From assembly GCA_052390415.1 (NCBI GenBank), contig JBQTGY010000033.1, forward strand, positions 62,001-126,000: a DNA stretch of 64,000 nucleotides, in the 5' to 3' direction. Within the stretch, counting starts at the first letter, position 1; the number at the start of each line of letters is the position of its first letter. This DNA comes from JANNWF01 sp052390415. GTDB lineage: Bacteria; Pseudomonadota; Gammaproteobacteria; Xanthomonadales; Xanthomonadaceae. The notes beneath the pieces were generated by a model, which did no database searches, was not told the origin of the DNA, and saw only the letters and a program-made list of their open reading frames with translations. Positions 16,984 through 26,778 of this stretch are shown here, in pieces. The translations under genes and the position numbers were made by a program.

Positions 16984-18186
16984 TCAGCGCGCGATCAGCC
17001 CCAGCCCCGTGTGGCCATCGTCGCCAACCATGATCAGCGCTTCGCCTTGGCCATCGACTTGCAACCAGCCGCGACCTCGGTAAGCGATTTCTGGGGCAAC
17101 CCGTGTCTCCCGCTCGCGTAACTCGAAGTCGAAGAATCCGGCCTCGGCGTCGGTCAACCAATAGCGGCCCTGAAAGCGGCAGGCGGAGGTGGGGGTCATG
17201 TCATTCGTGACGCAAACGCTACCGTCCGCAGTCAGCGTGACTCGAACGGAGTTCGGGCCAAACAATTGTGCGTTCAACAACAAGGTTCGGCTGCGAGCCA
17301 ACCGCTGAACGCTCAGTGGCTTTTGCAATGCGGCGGGGCTGGATTGCAGTTCCCAGATGGCGGGACGATTCATTGCATCCGAATAAGAGAGCGTGCCGGC
17401 ACCACCGGCCTCGACCCAGTTGCCACGCACCGGGCCAATGCTGGCCAACGCGAAGCGCGCCCAGTAGTTGCCGGTTTCGCGAACCACAGTGGCGCCACTT
17501 TCTTGCGCTTCGTCTTGCAGACGTGCAGTGATGATTCGCGGTGGCGGCAGCAGCGAAGTCGGGCCGGGTATCTGCTCAAGCAACTGCCCGACGCCCAGCC
17601 GCTGCATTCCCCACAGTCGACCATCCGCATCCACGGCGGCGATGCCGAAACTGGTCTGCGCCGCACCGCTCGCATTGTGCGTGACAATGGCGGCCTCATA
17701 GACGTCGCTGACGGCCTCTGCGGGGTCACCGATGTCGCAGGTCTGGGCATGGATGCTGGTCAGCCTGACCAGGTCGGTGCTGCCGCTACCGAATGCCGGG
17801 TCATTCGCTTGCCAGCTCAGTTTGCCCGTATCGCAGTCTTCGAAATCAATGCTCAGCGATCCCCACACGGGCAGCTCCATCTCCGTGGGATCAAAACTGC
17901 CAAAGCGCATGCCACGTGGCGCCAGTGCAGTCGCTTCGATGCGCCGCCCCTGGATGCGACCGTCGATGTACAGATTGAACGGATTGCCTTCGAGGTCGTA
18001 GGCATACCAGAACACCAGCGCGCGATCGGGCGCGATGATCTCGACCGACAGTCCGTGACCCGACTGCGCGGGGTTGTACCAGGCACCGCTAATGCCCGGA
18101 GGCAATGCGGCTTGGGCGTGCGACGCCATGAGCAGGCACGCGCCAAGTGCCTGCAAACACAGTTTTCCAATTGCATTACGCATCAT
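16984..18186 (-). CDS. Secreted hypothetical protein, 400 aa
   Basis: A 400-residue exported protein with a signal peptide of about 27 residues (ending MASHAQA). The mature N-terminus is GISGAWYNPAQSGHGLSVEI, followed by a beta-rich domain with ALVFWYAYDLEGNPF and FGSFDPTEMELPVWGSL. I associate this WYNPAQSGHG motif with secreted proteins of Xanthomonadales, function unknown. Four Cys residues in the mature part may pair. The start is decided by the ribosome binding site: CAAGGA touches an ATG at 18192, whereas the ATG at 18186 lies at the proper 6-nt spacing. Confidence 0.85.
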   Translation of the reverse strand: MMRNAIGKLCLQALGACLLMASHAQAALPPGISGAWYNPAQSGHGLSVEIIAPDRALVFWYAYDLEGNPFNLYIDGRIQGRRIEATALAPRGMRFGSFDPTEMELPVWGSLSIDFEDCDTGKLSWQANDPAFGSGSTDLVRLTSIHAQTCDIGDPAEAVSDVYEAAIVTHNASGAAQTSFGIAAVDADGRLWGMQRLGVGQLLEQIPGPTSLLPPPRIITARLQDEAQESGATVVRETGNYWARFALASIGPVRGNWVEAGGAGTLSYSDAMNRPAIWELQSSPAALQKPLSVQRLARSRTLLLNAQLFGPNSVRVTLTADGSVCVTNDMTPTSACRFQGRYWLTDAEAGFFDFELRERETRVAPEIAYRGRGWLQVDGQGEALIMVGDDGHTGLGLIAR

Positions 18187-18325
18187 CGTCATTCCTTGGG
18201 ATCGTTTTGGTTGCGTCACAGGGCAGCGACGCACCGGCGAACTGAGTGTCGCCAACGTCAGAGAGTCGTCGACGCCGCATTAGGTTCCCCGCGAATTTGC
18301 ATTCACCGATGGGCGAGACGCGCCG

Positions 18326-19618
18326 CTACCCCAATGCATCCCGCAATTTGAACCACGCCATCGCGGCAACCAGCAGTGGCGTGCGTAACAGTCGACCACC
18401 AGGGAATGGTCGATGCTTGATCCGCTCGAATACATCGAGGCGTTGTGCCTGGCCGCGGATGCATTCGGCAATCAAACGTCCGGCAAGTCCCGTGGTGTTC
18501 ACGCCGTGCCCGGAAAATCCCTGCGCGAAGTAGACGTTGTTGCCGCGGCGGCCCCAGTGCGGGGCGCGGTTCAAGCTGATGTCGATCATGCCGCCCCAGA
18601 CGTAATCCAACTTCACCTGGGCAAGTTCGGGAAAAACGTTGCGCATGCGCCGACGCATGACGCCGGGCAAGTTGGGCGGCTGATAAGTCGAGTAGCTGGC
18701 GCGGCCACCAAACAGCAAGCGGTGGTCGCTGCTGCAACGAAAATAGTCCAACGCCCAGTTGACGTCAGCAGCGGCGATATCACGCGGAATCAGGCGGCGC
18801 GCGGTGGTTTCACCGAGGGGTTCGGTGGCGGCGATGTAGGTGCCGACCGGCATGATTCGGGCGTCGAGCGTGGGCGCGATTCCGCGCACCAGCGCATTGC
18901 CGGCCAACACGGCGAAGTCGCACTGCACCGAGCCGCTCGCCGTTCGCAGCACGGGCTTCGGCCCGTGCACACATTCGACAACCTTGCTGTGCTCGAAAAT
19001 CTGCACGTGCAACGCGCGCGCCGCGCGCGCCAGCCCCAGCGTGTATTTCAACGGATGCAGATGGCCACTGTGCGGATCAAACAACGCGCCCAGATAACGA
19101 TCACTGGCGATCTCGATCCGCTGGCGATCTCGTTCCCACCAATCGAGCGGATACTCGTAGCGGTCCGCGCATTCCGCTTGCAGGGCGCGCAGTTCTCTGA
19201 CTTGGCGCGGCTTGATCGGCACGTGCGCATGACCGTCACGCCAGTCGCAATCGATGGCGTACTTCTGGCAGCGCTCTCGGATCAGGCGGATGCCTTCCAG
19301 CGACCAGTCAAACATGCGCCGCGCATCGACATCCCCCAGCATCGATGCGAGCTTGGATTGATCGCAGCCGTAACCAAAGATCGCTTGACCACCATTGCGA
19401 CCGGAAGCACCCCAGCCGATGCGCTGGGCTTCCAGCACGATCACTGAATAACCGGCTTCTGCCAATTCGATCGCGGTGGATAGTCCGGTCAATCCCGCGC
19501 CGAGGATGCAGACATCGGCGGTCAGGTTGCCGAGCAGAGGTGCCGATGGTGTCGGCAGGTCGACACTGGCCGCGTACCACGACGGCGCATGCGCCGCAGC
19601 GGTCACGGGTTCAGACAC
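18326..19618 (-). CDS. puuB: Gamma-glutamylputrescine oxidoreductase PuuB
   Basis: A 430-residue FAD-dependent amine oxidase of the DAO family. The dinucleotide-binding motif is CILGAGLTGLSTAIELAEAGY (about residues 37-57), followed by RIGWGASGRNGGQAIFGYG, very close to the E. coli PuuB pattern, and the C-terminal FAQGFSGHGVNTTGLAGRLIAE. PuuB oxidises gamma-glutamylputrescine to the gamma-glutamyl aldehyde, releasing ammonia and peroxide, as step two of putrescine breakdown. The GTG start overlaps the last 8 bp of puuA, so translation is probably coupled. Confidence 0.93.
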   Translation of the reverse strand: MSEPVTAAAHAPSWYAASVDLPTPSAPLLGNLTADVCILGAGLTGLSTAIELAEAGYSVIVLEAQRIGWGASGRNGGQAIFGYGCDQSKLASMLGDVDARRMFDWSLEGIRLIRERCQKYAIDCDWRDGHAHVPIKPRQVRELRALQAECADRYEYPLDWWERDRQRIEIASDRYLGALFDPHSGHLHPLKYTLGLARAARALHVQIFEHSKVVECVHGPKPVLRTASGSVQCDFAVLAGNALVRGIAPTLDARIMPVGTYIAATEPLGETTARRLIPRDIAAADVNWALDYFRCSSDHRLLFGGRASYSTYQPPNLPGVMRRRMRNVFPELAQVKLDYVWGGMIDISLNRAPHWGRRGNNVYFAQGFSGHGVNTTGLAGRLIAECIRGQAQRLDVFERIKHRPFPGGRLLRTPLLVAAMAWFKLRDALG

Positions 19619-20978
19619 TGCGCAGGTACCAGTCCACTTCCAGCGTGGTCACTTCGCGATAAAAGTTGCGCAATTCCTTGCGCTTGAGCTCGCCATAGAT
19701 GTGTCGAAAGTCCGCCCCGAAAGTTTCGCGGACGAAGTCGCTGGACTGAAATTTCGCCAAGGTGTCGCGCCAGAACAGTTCGCGCAACTCGGTCTGTTCA
19801 TAGGCATTGCCTACCACCGGCGGGCCGGGCTCGCGCGGGTTTTGCAGGCCGTCGAGAATGCCGGCCAACACCGCGGCGCAGGCAAGATAGACATTCGCAT
19901 CCGCACCCGCGATGCGATGTTCGATACGCACATTGGCGGCGTCGCTGTAGGGAATGCGCAGCGCCACCGTGCGGTTGTTGAAACCCCAGCAATCGTTCAA
20001 CGGGACAAACGCATTCAGCACGAAACGACGATAGCTGTTGGCATTGGGCGCGAACAGCAACAAACAATCTTCGGCACTGCCTTGCAGACCGGCGATGGCG
20101 TGCCTGAGCGCAGCGGCCGGCGCGTCCGGGTTGCCGCTGAAAATGTTGTTGCCCTGGTCGTCGAGCAAGCTCACATGGATGTGCAGGCCGCTGCCGGCCT
20201 GATCCACGAAGGGCTTGGGCATGAAGCTGGCGAGCAAACCCTGCTGTTCGGCAATGGCCTTGATCGCGCGCTTCAAGTGGATGGCGTCATCGCATGCAGC
20301 GAGTGCGTCGGCACGATGCTTGAGATTGATCTCGAATTGACCGGGCGCATATTCGGCCACCGCGGTATCAGCCGGAATCTGCTGTGCTCGACACGCCACC
20401 GCGACCGCATCGGCAAAGGCCTGATAGTCGTTGAGGTCCTGCATGTAGTAGACCTGCGTGGCCCGCCCACGTTGACCGGTGACCGGATTGATCGCGGTCT
20501 GCGGCCGGCCATCAGCATCGAGAGATGCATCCAGCAGATAGAACTCAAGTTCGATGGCGACCACCGGCGTCAATCCGCGCGCCTTGAAACGTTGCAGCAA
20601 TCGACTCAAGACCTCGCGCGGATTGGCAGCAAACGGCGCACCACTGGCGTCTTCCATGCTGAGCAGGGCCTGCGCCATGGGTCGCGTTTGCCATGGGATC
20701 GGGCGCAGGGTGCCGGGAATCGGACGACAAATCCGATCCTCATCGCCAATCGCATACCCCAAGCCGGTCTCTTCGACGGTGTTGCCGGTGATGTCGGTGG
20801 CAATCAGCGACATCGGTAGACACACGCCGTCGCGATAGACTTTTTCCAATGCGCTGCGGTCAATGCGTTTACCCCGCAGCAGGCCGTTCATGTCGGCCAG
20901 AATCAGGTCGATGCTTTCAAGCTCGGGCAAACTCGCCAGCGTTGCCGCATCGGCTTCGGAAAAGACCTTGGACGGCAT
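19611..20978 (-). CDS. puuA: Gamma-glutamylputrescine synthetase PuuA
   Basis: A 455-residue glutamine synthetase homologue. DLILADMNGLLRGKRIDRS near the N-terminus is the PuuA version of the beta-grasp domain. The catalytic domain has VVAIELEFYLLD, GSGLHIHVSLLDDQGNN, NANSYRRFVLNAFVP and NRTVALRIPYSD. The enzyme joins glutamate to putrescine using ATP, the first step of the Puu pathway. It begins the leftward puuAB unit, with a TTGACA promoter box at 21043-21048 upstream. A second PuuA-like protein is encoded 1 kb away on the other strand. Confidence 0.92.
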   Translation of the reverse strand: MPSKVFSEADAATLASLPELESIDLILADMNGLLRGKRIDRSALEKVYRDGVCLPMSLIATDITGNTVEETGLGYAIGDEDRICRPIPGTLRPIPWQTRPMAQALLSMEDASGAPFAANPREVLSRLLQRFKARGLTPVVAIELEFYLLDASLDADGRPQTAINPVTGQRGRATQVYYMQDLNDYQAFADAVAVACRAQQIPADTAVAEYAPGQFEINLKHRADALAACDDAIHLKRAIKAIAEQQGLLASFMPKPFVDQAGSGLHIHVSLLDDQGNNIFSGNPDAPAAALRHAIAGLQGSAEDCLLLFAPNANSYRRFVLNAFVPLNDCWGFNNRTVALRIPYSDAANVRIEHRIAGADANVYLACAAVLAGILDGLQNPREPGPPVVGNAYEQTELRELFWRDTLAKFQSSDFVRETFGADFRHIYGELKRKELRNFYREVTTLEVDWYLRSV

Positions 20979-21212
20979 GGAATAGGCTCGCGGCTTGGTT
21001 CAGATTGGCGCCGCCGATGGTAGCAGAGCGGCCCAAATCCCTTGTCAAGAATAATCATCACCTGGCCGTACTTTGGAGCAGTGACTGGCCGTCAAAACGG
21101 ACGTTGACGTTGGGCTTCAACCACGTTTGCTGCCAACGCCGATAGGCTCGGAAGCGCCCGGGGCCGCCACTTCGTTGATAAAATCAAACGGCAAGCGTAG
21201 TGTCGGCCAGCG
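20979..21212. promoter_or_regulatory. Divergent control region of the putrescine genes
   Basis: Leftward, TTGACA (complement of 21043-21048) stands 17 bp before TGCTAC (complement of 21020-21025), giving a plausible puuAB promoter. Rightward, the palindrome TTGATAAAATCAA (21175-21187) lies 25 bp before puuD and could be an operator or a -35 region. I see no sigma-54 GG-N10-GC element. Confidence 0.4.
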
Positions 21213-21986
21213 ATGAGCCCACCCGCCTCCCCGTCCCTGCCGCTGGTTGGATTGCCCACCGATAGCACTCAAATCGGCGCGCATCCGTTTCAGGCGGTGG
21301 GCGAGAAATACGTCCGCGCGATCACCGAAGTGGCCGGCCTGATGGCGGTGATGATTCCCTCGGTATTGCCGCTTGCGCAGCTCGGAAATCTGCTGGATCG
21401 ATTGGACGGTCTGTTGCTGACCGGCGCGCGCAGCAACATCGAGCCGCACCACTACGGCAATGAGCCGAGTTACCCCGGCAACCTGCACGACCCGCATCGC
21501 GACGCCACCACGCTGAACCTGATTCCGCTCGCGATTGCACGCAAGCTGCCGGTGCTGGCGGTGTGTCGCGGCTTGCAGGAAGTCAATGTCGCCTTGGGCG
21601 GCAGCCTGCATCAGCGAGTGCAGGACGTGGCGGGATTCAACGATCACCGCGAGCGCGAGGGTGATCCGCTCGATGTTCAATACGGCCCGGCGCATGCGAT
21701 CAACTTGACCGCAGGCGGTGTACTCGCACAGATCGCCGGCAGTGAGCGCGTAACGGTCAATTCGCTGCATGGTCAGGGCATCCGCAGCATTGCGCCAAAC
21801 ATGCTGATCGAGGCGCGCGCCGACGATGGTTTGATCGAGGCGATCCGACTGGATTCCGAAGACACCTTTCTGCTCGCCGTGCAATGGCATCCCGAATGGC
21901 GCGCGGCGGAGAATCCGTTTTACGCCGGCATCTTTGAGCGCTTTGCCATCGCCTGCCGAAAACACGCCGCCGCAAGACTTTCCTAG
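21213..21986 (+). CDS. puuD: Gamma-glutamyl-gamma-aminobutyrate hydrolase PuuD
   Basis: A 257-residue class I glutamine amidotransferase-type hydrolase. LLTGARSNIEPHHYG is typical of the PuuD branch. The nucleophile is Cys118 in LAVCRGLQEVNVALGGSLHQ, and the His-Glu pair is in AVQWHPEW near residue 223. PuuD releases GABA from gamma-glutamyl-GABA, the last Puu step. It starts the rightward unit and ends 7 bp before a second PuuA-like gene. The pathway's aldehyde dehydrogenase, PuuC, is not in the window. Confidence 0.93.
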   Translation: MSPPASPSLPLVGLPTDSTQIGAHPFQAVGEKYVRAITEVAGLMAVMIPSVLPLAQLGNLLDRLDGLLLTGARSNIEPHHYGNEPSYPGNLHDPHRDATTLNLIPLAIARKLPVLAVCRGLQEVNVALGGSLHQRVQDVAGFNDHREREGDPLDVQYGPAHAINLTAGGVLAQIAGSERVTVNSLHGQGIRSIAPNMLIEARADDGLIEAIRLDSEDTFLLAVQWHPEWRAAENPFYAGIFERFAIACRKHAAARLS

Positions 21987-21992
21987 GTTGAC

Positions 21993-23381
21993 ATGAGCAA
22001 GCGCAAAGCCGCCGCCCAGCCCGACCCGCAGCAACGCGAACAAAGCTCGCTCAAACGCTGGCTCAAGGATCGCGGCATTACCGAAGTCGAGTGCCTGGTC
22101 CCCGACATCACCGGCAATGCGCGCGGCAAGATCATTCCCGAGACCAAGTATTCGCACGACTTCGGCACCCGTCTGCCGGAGGGCATTTTCGTCACCACGG
22201 TCACGGGTGACTATCCCGACAACTATGACGATCTGGTCAGCCCGTCGGATTCCGACATGTACCTGCGGCCCGACCCCAGCACGGTGCGCATCGTGCCGTG
22301 GGCGAAGGACCCGACCGCGCAGATCATCCATGACTGCTACACGCGCGATGGCCGGCCACACGAGTTGGCGCCACGCAATGTGCTGCGTCGTGTGCTGGCG
22401 CTGTACGAAGAAATGGGCATCGCGCCCGTCGTCGCGCCCGAGGTGGAGTTTTTTCTGGTGCAGAAAAACGTCGATCCCGACTTTCCTCTGCAACCACCGG
22501 CCGGACGCTCAGGCCGACCGGAAACCGCAAGGCAGTCGTACTCCATCGATGCGGTGAATGAGTTCGACCCGATCCTCGATGACATGTACGACTTCGCCGA
22601 GGCGATGGAACTCGATGTCGACACCCTGATTCACGAATCCGGCGCGGCGCAGCTGGAGGTCAATTTTCAACACGCCGATCCGCTCTCGCGCGCCGATCAG
22701 GTGTTCCTGTTCAAACGCAGCATGCGCGAAGCCGCGATGCGTCACGGCGTCTACGCGACCTTCCTCGCAATGCCGATGTCGAACGAACCCGGCAGCGCCA
22801 TGCACATCCACCAGAGTCTGGTCGACGTCAAGCGTGGCCACAACCTGTTCGCCGGCAAGAAGCCCGGCGAACACAGCGCCATGTTCATGAATTACCTCGG
22901 CGGCCTGCAGAAATACACGCCGATGGCGATGCCGTTTTTTGCGCCGAACATCAATTCCTATCGGCGCCTGGTGATCGGCGAAGTGTCACCAATGAACACC
23001 GAATGGGGCTACGACAACCGCACCTGCGGCCTGCGTGTGCCGATGGACACCCCCGAAAACACCCGCGTCGAAAGCCGCTTCGCCGGTTCCGACGTCAACC
23101 CCTATCTGGCCATGGCAGCGACCCTGGTCTGCGGTTATCTGGGCATCAAGGAACAGCTGACACCCACCGCTCCGATCACCGGCAGCGCGCACTTGAAAGG
23201 CTTCCAGCTGCCTCGCTCACTGGAGGATTCGCTGGACCGCCTGCACGGATGCGACGCCCTGGTCGAACTGTTGGGCAAACGCTTCGTGGCTGCGTATATC
23301 GCGGTAAAGAAAAAGGAATACGAAACCTACTTCCGCGTGATCAGCTCATGGGAGCGGGAGTTCTTGTTGTTGAACGTGTGA
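21993..23381 (+). CDS. Glutamine synthetase family protein (second PuuA-like)
   Basis: A 462-residue glutamine synthetase homologue. The N-terminal VECLVPDITGNARGKIIPE parallels PuuA's beta-grasp domain, and the catalytic domain has VVAPEVEFFLVQ, GSAMHIHQSLVDVKRGHN, PNINSYRRLVIGEVSPMN and NRTCGLRVPMDTPENT. It is as long as PuuA but clearly diverged from the copy at 19611. It may glutamylate another amine (spermidine, ethanolamine or a longer polyamine) or serve as an isozyme. It is transcribed with puuD (7-bp gap; a short AGG precedes the ATG). Confidence 0.9.
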   Translation: MSKRKAAAQPDPQQREQSSLKRWLKDRGITEVECLVPDITGNARGKIIPETKYSHDFGTRLPEGIFVTTVTGDYPDNYDDLVSPSDSDMYLRPDPSTVRIVPWAKDPTAQIIHDCYTRDGRPHELAPRNVLRRVLALYEEMGIAPVVAPEVEFFLVQKNVDPDFPLQPPAGRSGRPETARQSYSIDAVNEFDPILDDMYDFAEAMELDVDTLIHESGAAQLEVNFQHADPLSRADQVFLFKRSMREAAMRHGVYATFLAMPMSNEPGSAMHIHQSLVDVKRGHNLFAGKKPGEHSAMFMNYLGGLQKYTPMAMPFFAPNINSYRRLVIGEVSPMNTEWGYDNRTCGLRVPMDTPENTRVESRFAGSDVNPYLAMAATLVCGYLGIKEQLTPTAPITGSAHLKGFQLPRSLEDSLDRLHGCDALVELLGKRFVAAYIAVKKKEYETYFRVISSWEREFLLLNV

Positions 23382-23435
23382 ACGCTGTCGACCTCACTGT
23401 CCGGCGGTGATGGGTGTCGCAGCAAGCATCAACGT

Positions 23436-25649
23436 CTACCTGACGGGTAACGGCTGCAAAAGATCCGGCCTGTCCTCAAACCATTTTTTCGCGCCGATCA
23501 GCCGATAGTCGCGCTCGGTGTCGGCCAATTCCACGCCGAGCGACAACACGCCCCAGCGCAGCAACAAGTCGCCCTGTGCCTGTCCTTCCGCCAGATGCAA
23601 TCGACTGCGCACACCGAAGCGCTGGTTCTGTGCCAACAGATGGTCGAGCACCAGCGATTTTCCGCGCAGCTGCAATTGCGTGCTGACCTCGGCCTCACCA
23701 TCATCGACCAAGCGCGCGACCCAGCGCGGGAACGGCTTCTTCTGGGAAAAAAGGGTCAGCAGGAAACCTACATTCTTCATCGAGATGGCCGTGTCGGCGT
23801 CGATCTCCATGGGTCTTCCCCACAGTGCGTGCGCGCGCCCCAAGCGGATCCGCGTCCACCAATCACGCTGCTCTACTCCAGTGCCATCGCGGAAGCTGAC
23901 CCGGCTGAGGTCGATGCGGCTGCCGTCGAGGTTGAAGGTGCGTTCCTTCAAATTGGACTCAGCCAAGCGCATGTCGATGAGCACATCGCCCGCCAGATCC
24001 AACTTCGCGATGCGCATGCGCGCGTCGGTGGCGCGCACGCCGAGCCTGCCGCGCGAGACCTGGCCCTGGGCGTCAAGGCTGAGATCACCACTGAAGGCGC
24101 CACGACCACTCACAAAGCTGATGTCGCGTTTGGGCAGATAGCTGTTGTAGTGGGTGAGGTCGGCGACCTGCGCATCACTGAGTCGCACGCGAGCGCGCAT
24201 GCTGTCCTTGATCTTGGCAAGATCGCCCGCGGCGGCCAGATCAATGGTCAAAGCCTTGCCTTCGACATAGGCCAGCGATGGGTCGGCTTGCGGCGCGATC
24301 CGGAACTGATCCAGCTGCACCTTGACCTGGGTGCGCGAGCTGCCATCGGCACTGGCATCGAGACGTCCTGTGGCGTGGCCGTGGCCGCTGATACGGTCGT
24401 TCAGCACATCCGCCACCAATTGCATGTGCGGCAGTACAAAGCGACTTCCCGGCGCCAGATGGCCGGCGGCGATTTGCAGATCCGCATCCAGTTCGCCGGC
24501 ACCATCGAAATCCAACCACGGCTTTTGCACCAGCAACTCGGACAGCCATCGCAGCGACTCGAAGCGCCAGCGCGTCGATACGCGTCCAGAAGTATTGGCC
24601 AGTAGCGGTGCCCAGCCATCCAGCGGCAAGCGGCGCTGGGCAATACGCAGCTCGGCGTCGAGGTGGGCAAAACCATCGGGTTGTTGTGGAAGCCGTGCCG
24701 ACAGCGTGATCGCCTGCGCAACATCGATTTGCACGCGCAATTGGTTGTTGTCGCGGCGGCCGTCGGCGATGGCAAAACTGAGCGGCATGACCATGCTCAT
24801 GCGCCCACCGGACACCAGCTCGCCATGGTCAAGTACCAAGGCGATGCTGACCGAGCCAGCGTCATCCGCGCTTGCCGCCGGCCGTGGTGCGATGGCGAGC
24901 TTGTTGTTTTTGCCAAGGGTCAGATCGAGCGCGTCGGTGACGGCTTCAATGTTCAATGCAATGCGCATCAGCGCGAGTTTGGCGCGGCCCGGATGCTCGG
25001 ACGCGAGGTGTTCATCCATCGCCAGGCCCAACTGCAACTTCGCCGCCTTGAACAGCACCGTGCCGTCACGCGTGAATTGAGACGCATGCATCGCCAGCGT
25101 CGACGGCAAGATTTCCAGCGGACCACCGCGCAACTGCTTGCGCATGGCGAAGGCGACTTCGCCCAACCCATCCAGACGCAAGTCATTCCAACGCAGGGCG
25201 CGCACGCCGGCACTGTGGATACGCGGGAGATCGACCGTCCACGCCATCGGCGAACGCTCGCGCGGGGGCATGAATTCGTCGACCCGGTCGGCCTCGAAAC
25301 GGAGTTCCTGGGCTTCGATCTCAGGAAACTGCAGCACCCGCGCCGCCAAGGGCAGCAAAGCGATGCGCGCGCGCACTGAGCTGGCGTTCGCCATCCAGCG
25401 GGTGTTGCGCGTGTGCCCGGTGACCACCACGCCTTCCGCCCACACCCGCCCCGGCCACGGCGTGATCGCGCGGCTCCAGGTCACCTTGAACCGCTCGGGC
25501 GAGCGATTGAGCATGGCGTCGGCCGACGGCAGGTTCAGCAGCAGATTGGCGATCACCACATAGGCCAGATAGGCCAACAGCAGCAGCCATAGCGAGAGCC
25601 GCAGTGGGCGCGGCAAGCTTGGCTTTTTGGTGCTGAGAGGTCGAGACAT
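23436..25649 (-). CDS. Membrane-anchored periplasmic protein, AsmA/YdbH-like architecture
   Basis: A 737-residue protein with a single N-terminal membrane anchor (about residues 17-38, LRLSLWLLLLAYLAYVVIANLLLNL) after a basic tail. The remainder is a long beta-rich periplasmic region with repeated hydrophobic-polar strands such as WAEGVVVTGHTRNTRWM, LRFEADRVDEFM and VLIDMRLAESNLKERTFNLDG. This layout is like AsmA, YdbH or TamB-type lipid-transport bridges, but I see no decisive motif, so the family is tentative. The start at 25649 precedes MSRPLSTKKP; the frame is open upstream to 25727. It is divergent from ntrB by 77 bp. Confidence 0.75.
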   Translation of the reverse strand: MSRPLSTKKPSLPRPLRLSLWLLLLAYLAYVVIANLLLNLPSADAMLNRSPERFKVTWSRAITPWPGRVWAEGVVVTGHTRNTRWMANASSVRARIALLPLAARVLQFPEIEAQELRFEADRVDEFMPPRERSPMAWTVDLPRIHSAGVRALRWNDLRLDGLGEVAFAMRKQLRGGPLEILPSTLAMHASQFTRDGTVLFKAAKLQLGLAMDEHLASEHPGRAKLALMRIALNIEAVTDALDLTLGKNNKLAIAPRPAASADDAGSVSIALVLDHGELVSGGRMSMVMPLSFAIADGRRDNNQLRVQIDVAQAITLSARLPQQPDGFAHLDAELRIAQRRLPLDGWAPLLANTSGRVSTRWRFESLRWLSELLVQKPWLDFDGAGELDADLQIAAGHLAPGSRFVLPHMQLVADVLNDRISGHGHATGRLDASADGSSRTQVKVQLDQFRIAPQADPSLAYVEGKALTIDLAAAGDLAKIKDSMRARVRLSDAQVADLTHYNSYLPKRDISFVSGRGAFSGDLSLDAQGQVSRGRLGVRATDARMRIAKLDLAGDVLIDMRLAESNLKERTFNLDGSRIDLSRVSFRDGTGVEQRDWWTRIRLGRAHALWGRPMEIDADTAISMKNVGFLLTLFSQKKPFPRWVARLVDDGEAEVSTQLQLRGKSLVLDHLLAQNQRFGVRSRLHLAEGQAQGDLLLRWGVLSLGVELADTERDYRLIGAKKWFEDRPDLLQPLPVR

Positions 25650-25726
25650 CGGTGCAGCATGCCTTAGACTCGCGAGCACGGGATACCGCACGCGCGCCAC
25701 CCTCGTTATTGCTTCATAGTGGTGCA

Positions 25727-26743
25727 ATGCAAGGATTTGAGCCTACCGCCTTTGACTCCCTCGCCACCCCGATCCTGCGTGTCAGGAGCGGGCGAGTCGA
25801 CTATCTCAACTCCGCCGCCGCGAGCTGGTTGGGCGTTGGATTGAGGCGCCTGTTGAACCAACCTCTGGCCAGCATCGATCGCGATGGCAGCCTGACGCAG
25901 TTGGTCGAGCGCGCCGGCAAGTTGCCGGGCAGCCTCCGGGGCCAACGTCTGACCATCGGCGGCGATCAAGAGGAACCGCGCTTCGCGCATGCTTTGGTGA
26001 GCGTCGGCGACAATGGCGCGGTGTGGCTGGAATTGCATCCGGTGGAGGAGTTTCCCGGCGAAGATCCGGCCACCATGTTGCCGGCGGCGCTGGGAGTGGC
26101 CCTGAAAGGACTGGCGCACGAGGTCAAGAATCCGCTGGCGGGGCTCAAAGGCGCGGCTCAATTGCTCAAACGGCGGATCAACGATGCCGACTCCGAGCGC
26201 TACCTGGACGTGATCCTTGCCGAGACCGAGCGTTTGTTCACTTTGGTGCAACGTTTGCTCGATCCTGCACCACCCAGCCCACTTTGCCCCACAAACGTGC
26301 ATAGCGTGCTGGAGCGGGTGCGCCTGTTGGCTGAGGCCGAGGCCGGTTGGGCGGTGCGTATCGTGCGCGACTACGACCCCAGCCTGCCCGAGTTTTCCGC
26401 CGACGCCGACCGCCTCACGCAAGCAGTGTTGAACCTCGTCCGCAACGCCTTGCAAGCCGACGCCAGCGAGGTACGCCTGAGGACGCGCGCCGAAAGCGGG
26501 CTGATGATCGGCGAGCGCGCGCACCGTTTGGCGATCCGCATAGAGATCGTCGACGACGGCCATGGCGTGCCCGAGGGCCTCGCCGAACGCATCTTCCTGC
26601 CGCTGGTTTCCGGCCGCGCGCAGGGCTCTGGCCTGGGTCTTGCACTGGCTCAACAGGTTGCCCGCGAACACGGCGGCTCGTTGAGCTATCGATCAAGGCG
26701 CGGGCATACGGTGTTTACGTTGTTGATTCCGGTGGTTGAATAG
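25727..26743 (+). CDS. ntrB: Nitrogen regulation sensor histidine kinase NtrB (GlnL)
   Basis: A 338-residue cytoplasmic kinase without membrane segments. It has a short N-terminal PAS domain (FDSLATPILRVRSGRVDYLN), the phosphorylated His131 in LAHEVKNPLAGLKGAAQLL, the N box LNLVRNALQA, G1 VDDGHGVPEG and G2 GSGLGLALAQQVAREHGG. The HEVKNPLxGxxGAxQLL pattern is diagnostic of NtrB. It phosphorylates and dephosphorylates NtrC according to PII and nitrogen status. The start at 25727 fits the PAS domain; upstream open frame is not conserved. No glnA lies beside it, unlike in enterics. Confidence 0.95.
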   Translation: MQGFEPTAFDSLATPILRVRSGRVDYLNSAAASWLGVGLRRLLNQPLASIDRDGSLTQLVERAGKLPGSLRGQRLTIGGDQEEPRFAHALVSVGDNGAVWLELHPVEEFPGEDPATMLPAALGVALKGLAHEVKNPLAGLKGAAQLLKRRINDADSERYLDVILAETERLFTLVQRLLDPAPPSPLCPTNVHSVLERVRLLAEAEAGWAVRIVRDYDPSLPEFSADADRLTQAVLNLVRNALQADASEVRLRTRAESGLMIGERAHRLAIRIEIVDDGHGVPEGLAERIFLPLVSGRAQGSGLGLALAQQVAREHGGSLSYRSRRGHTVFTLLIPVVE

Positions 26744-26778
26744 AGCAGAAGCGGGGTTGGGGGCTTTTAGAAGAAAGA

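Noticed and set aside
20979..21212. Possible sigma-54 promoter for the putrescine genes, given NtrBC nearby
   Set aside because: CTGGCCGTACTTTGGAGC has GG followed 10 nt later by GA, not GC, so it does not match the sigma-54 consensus.
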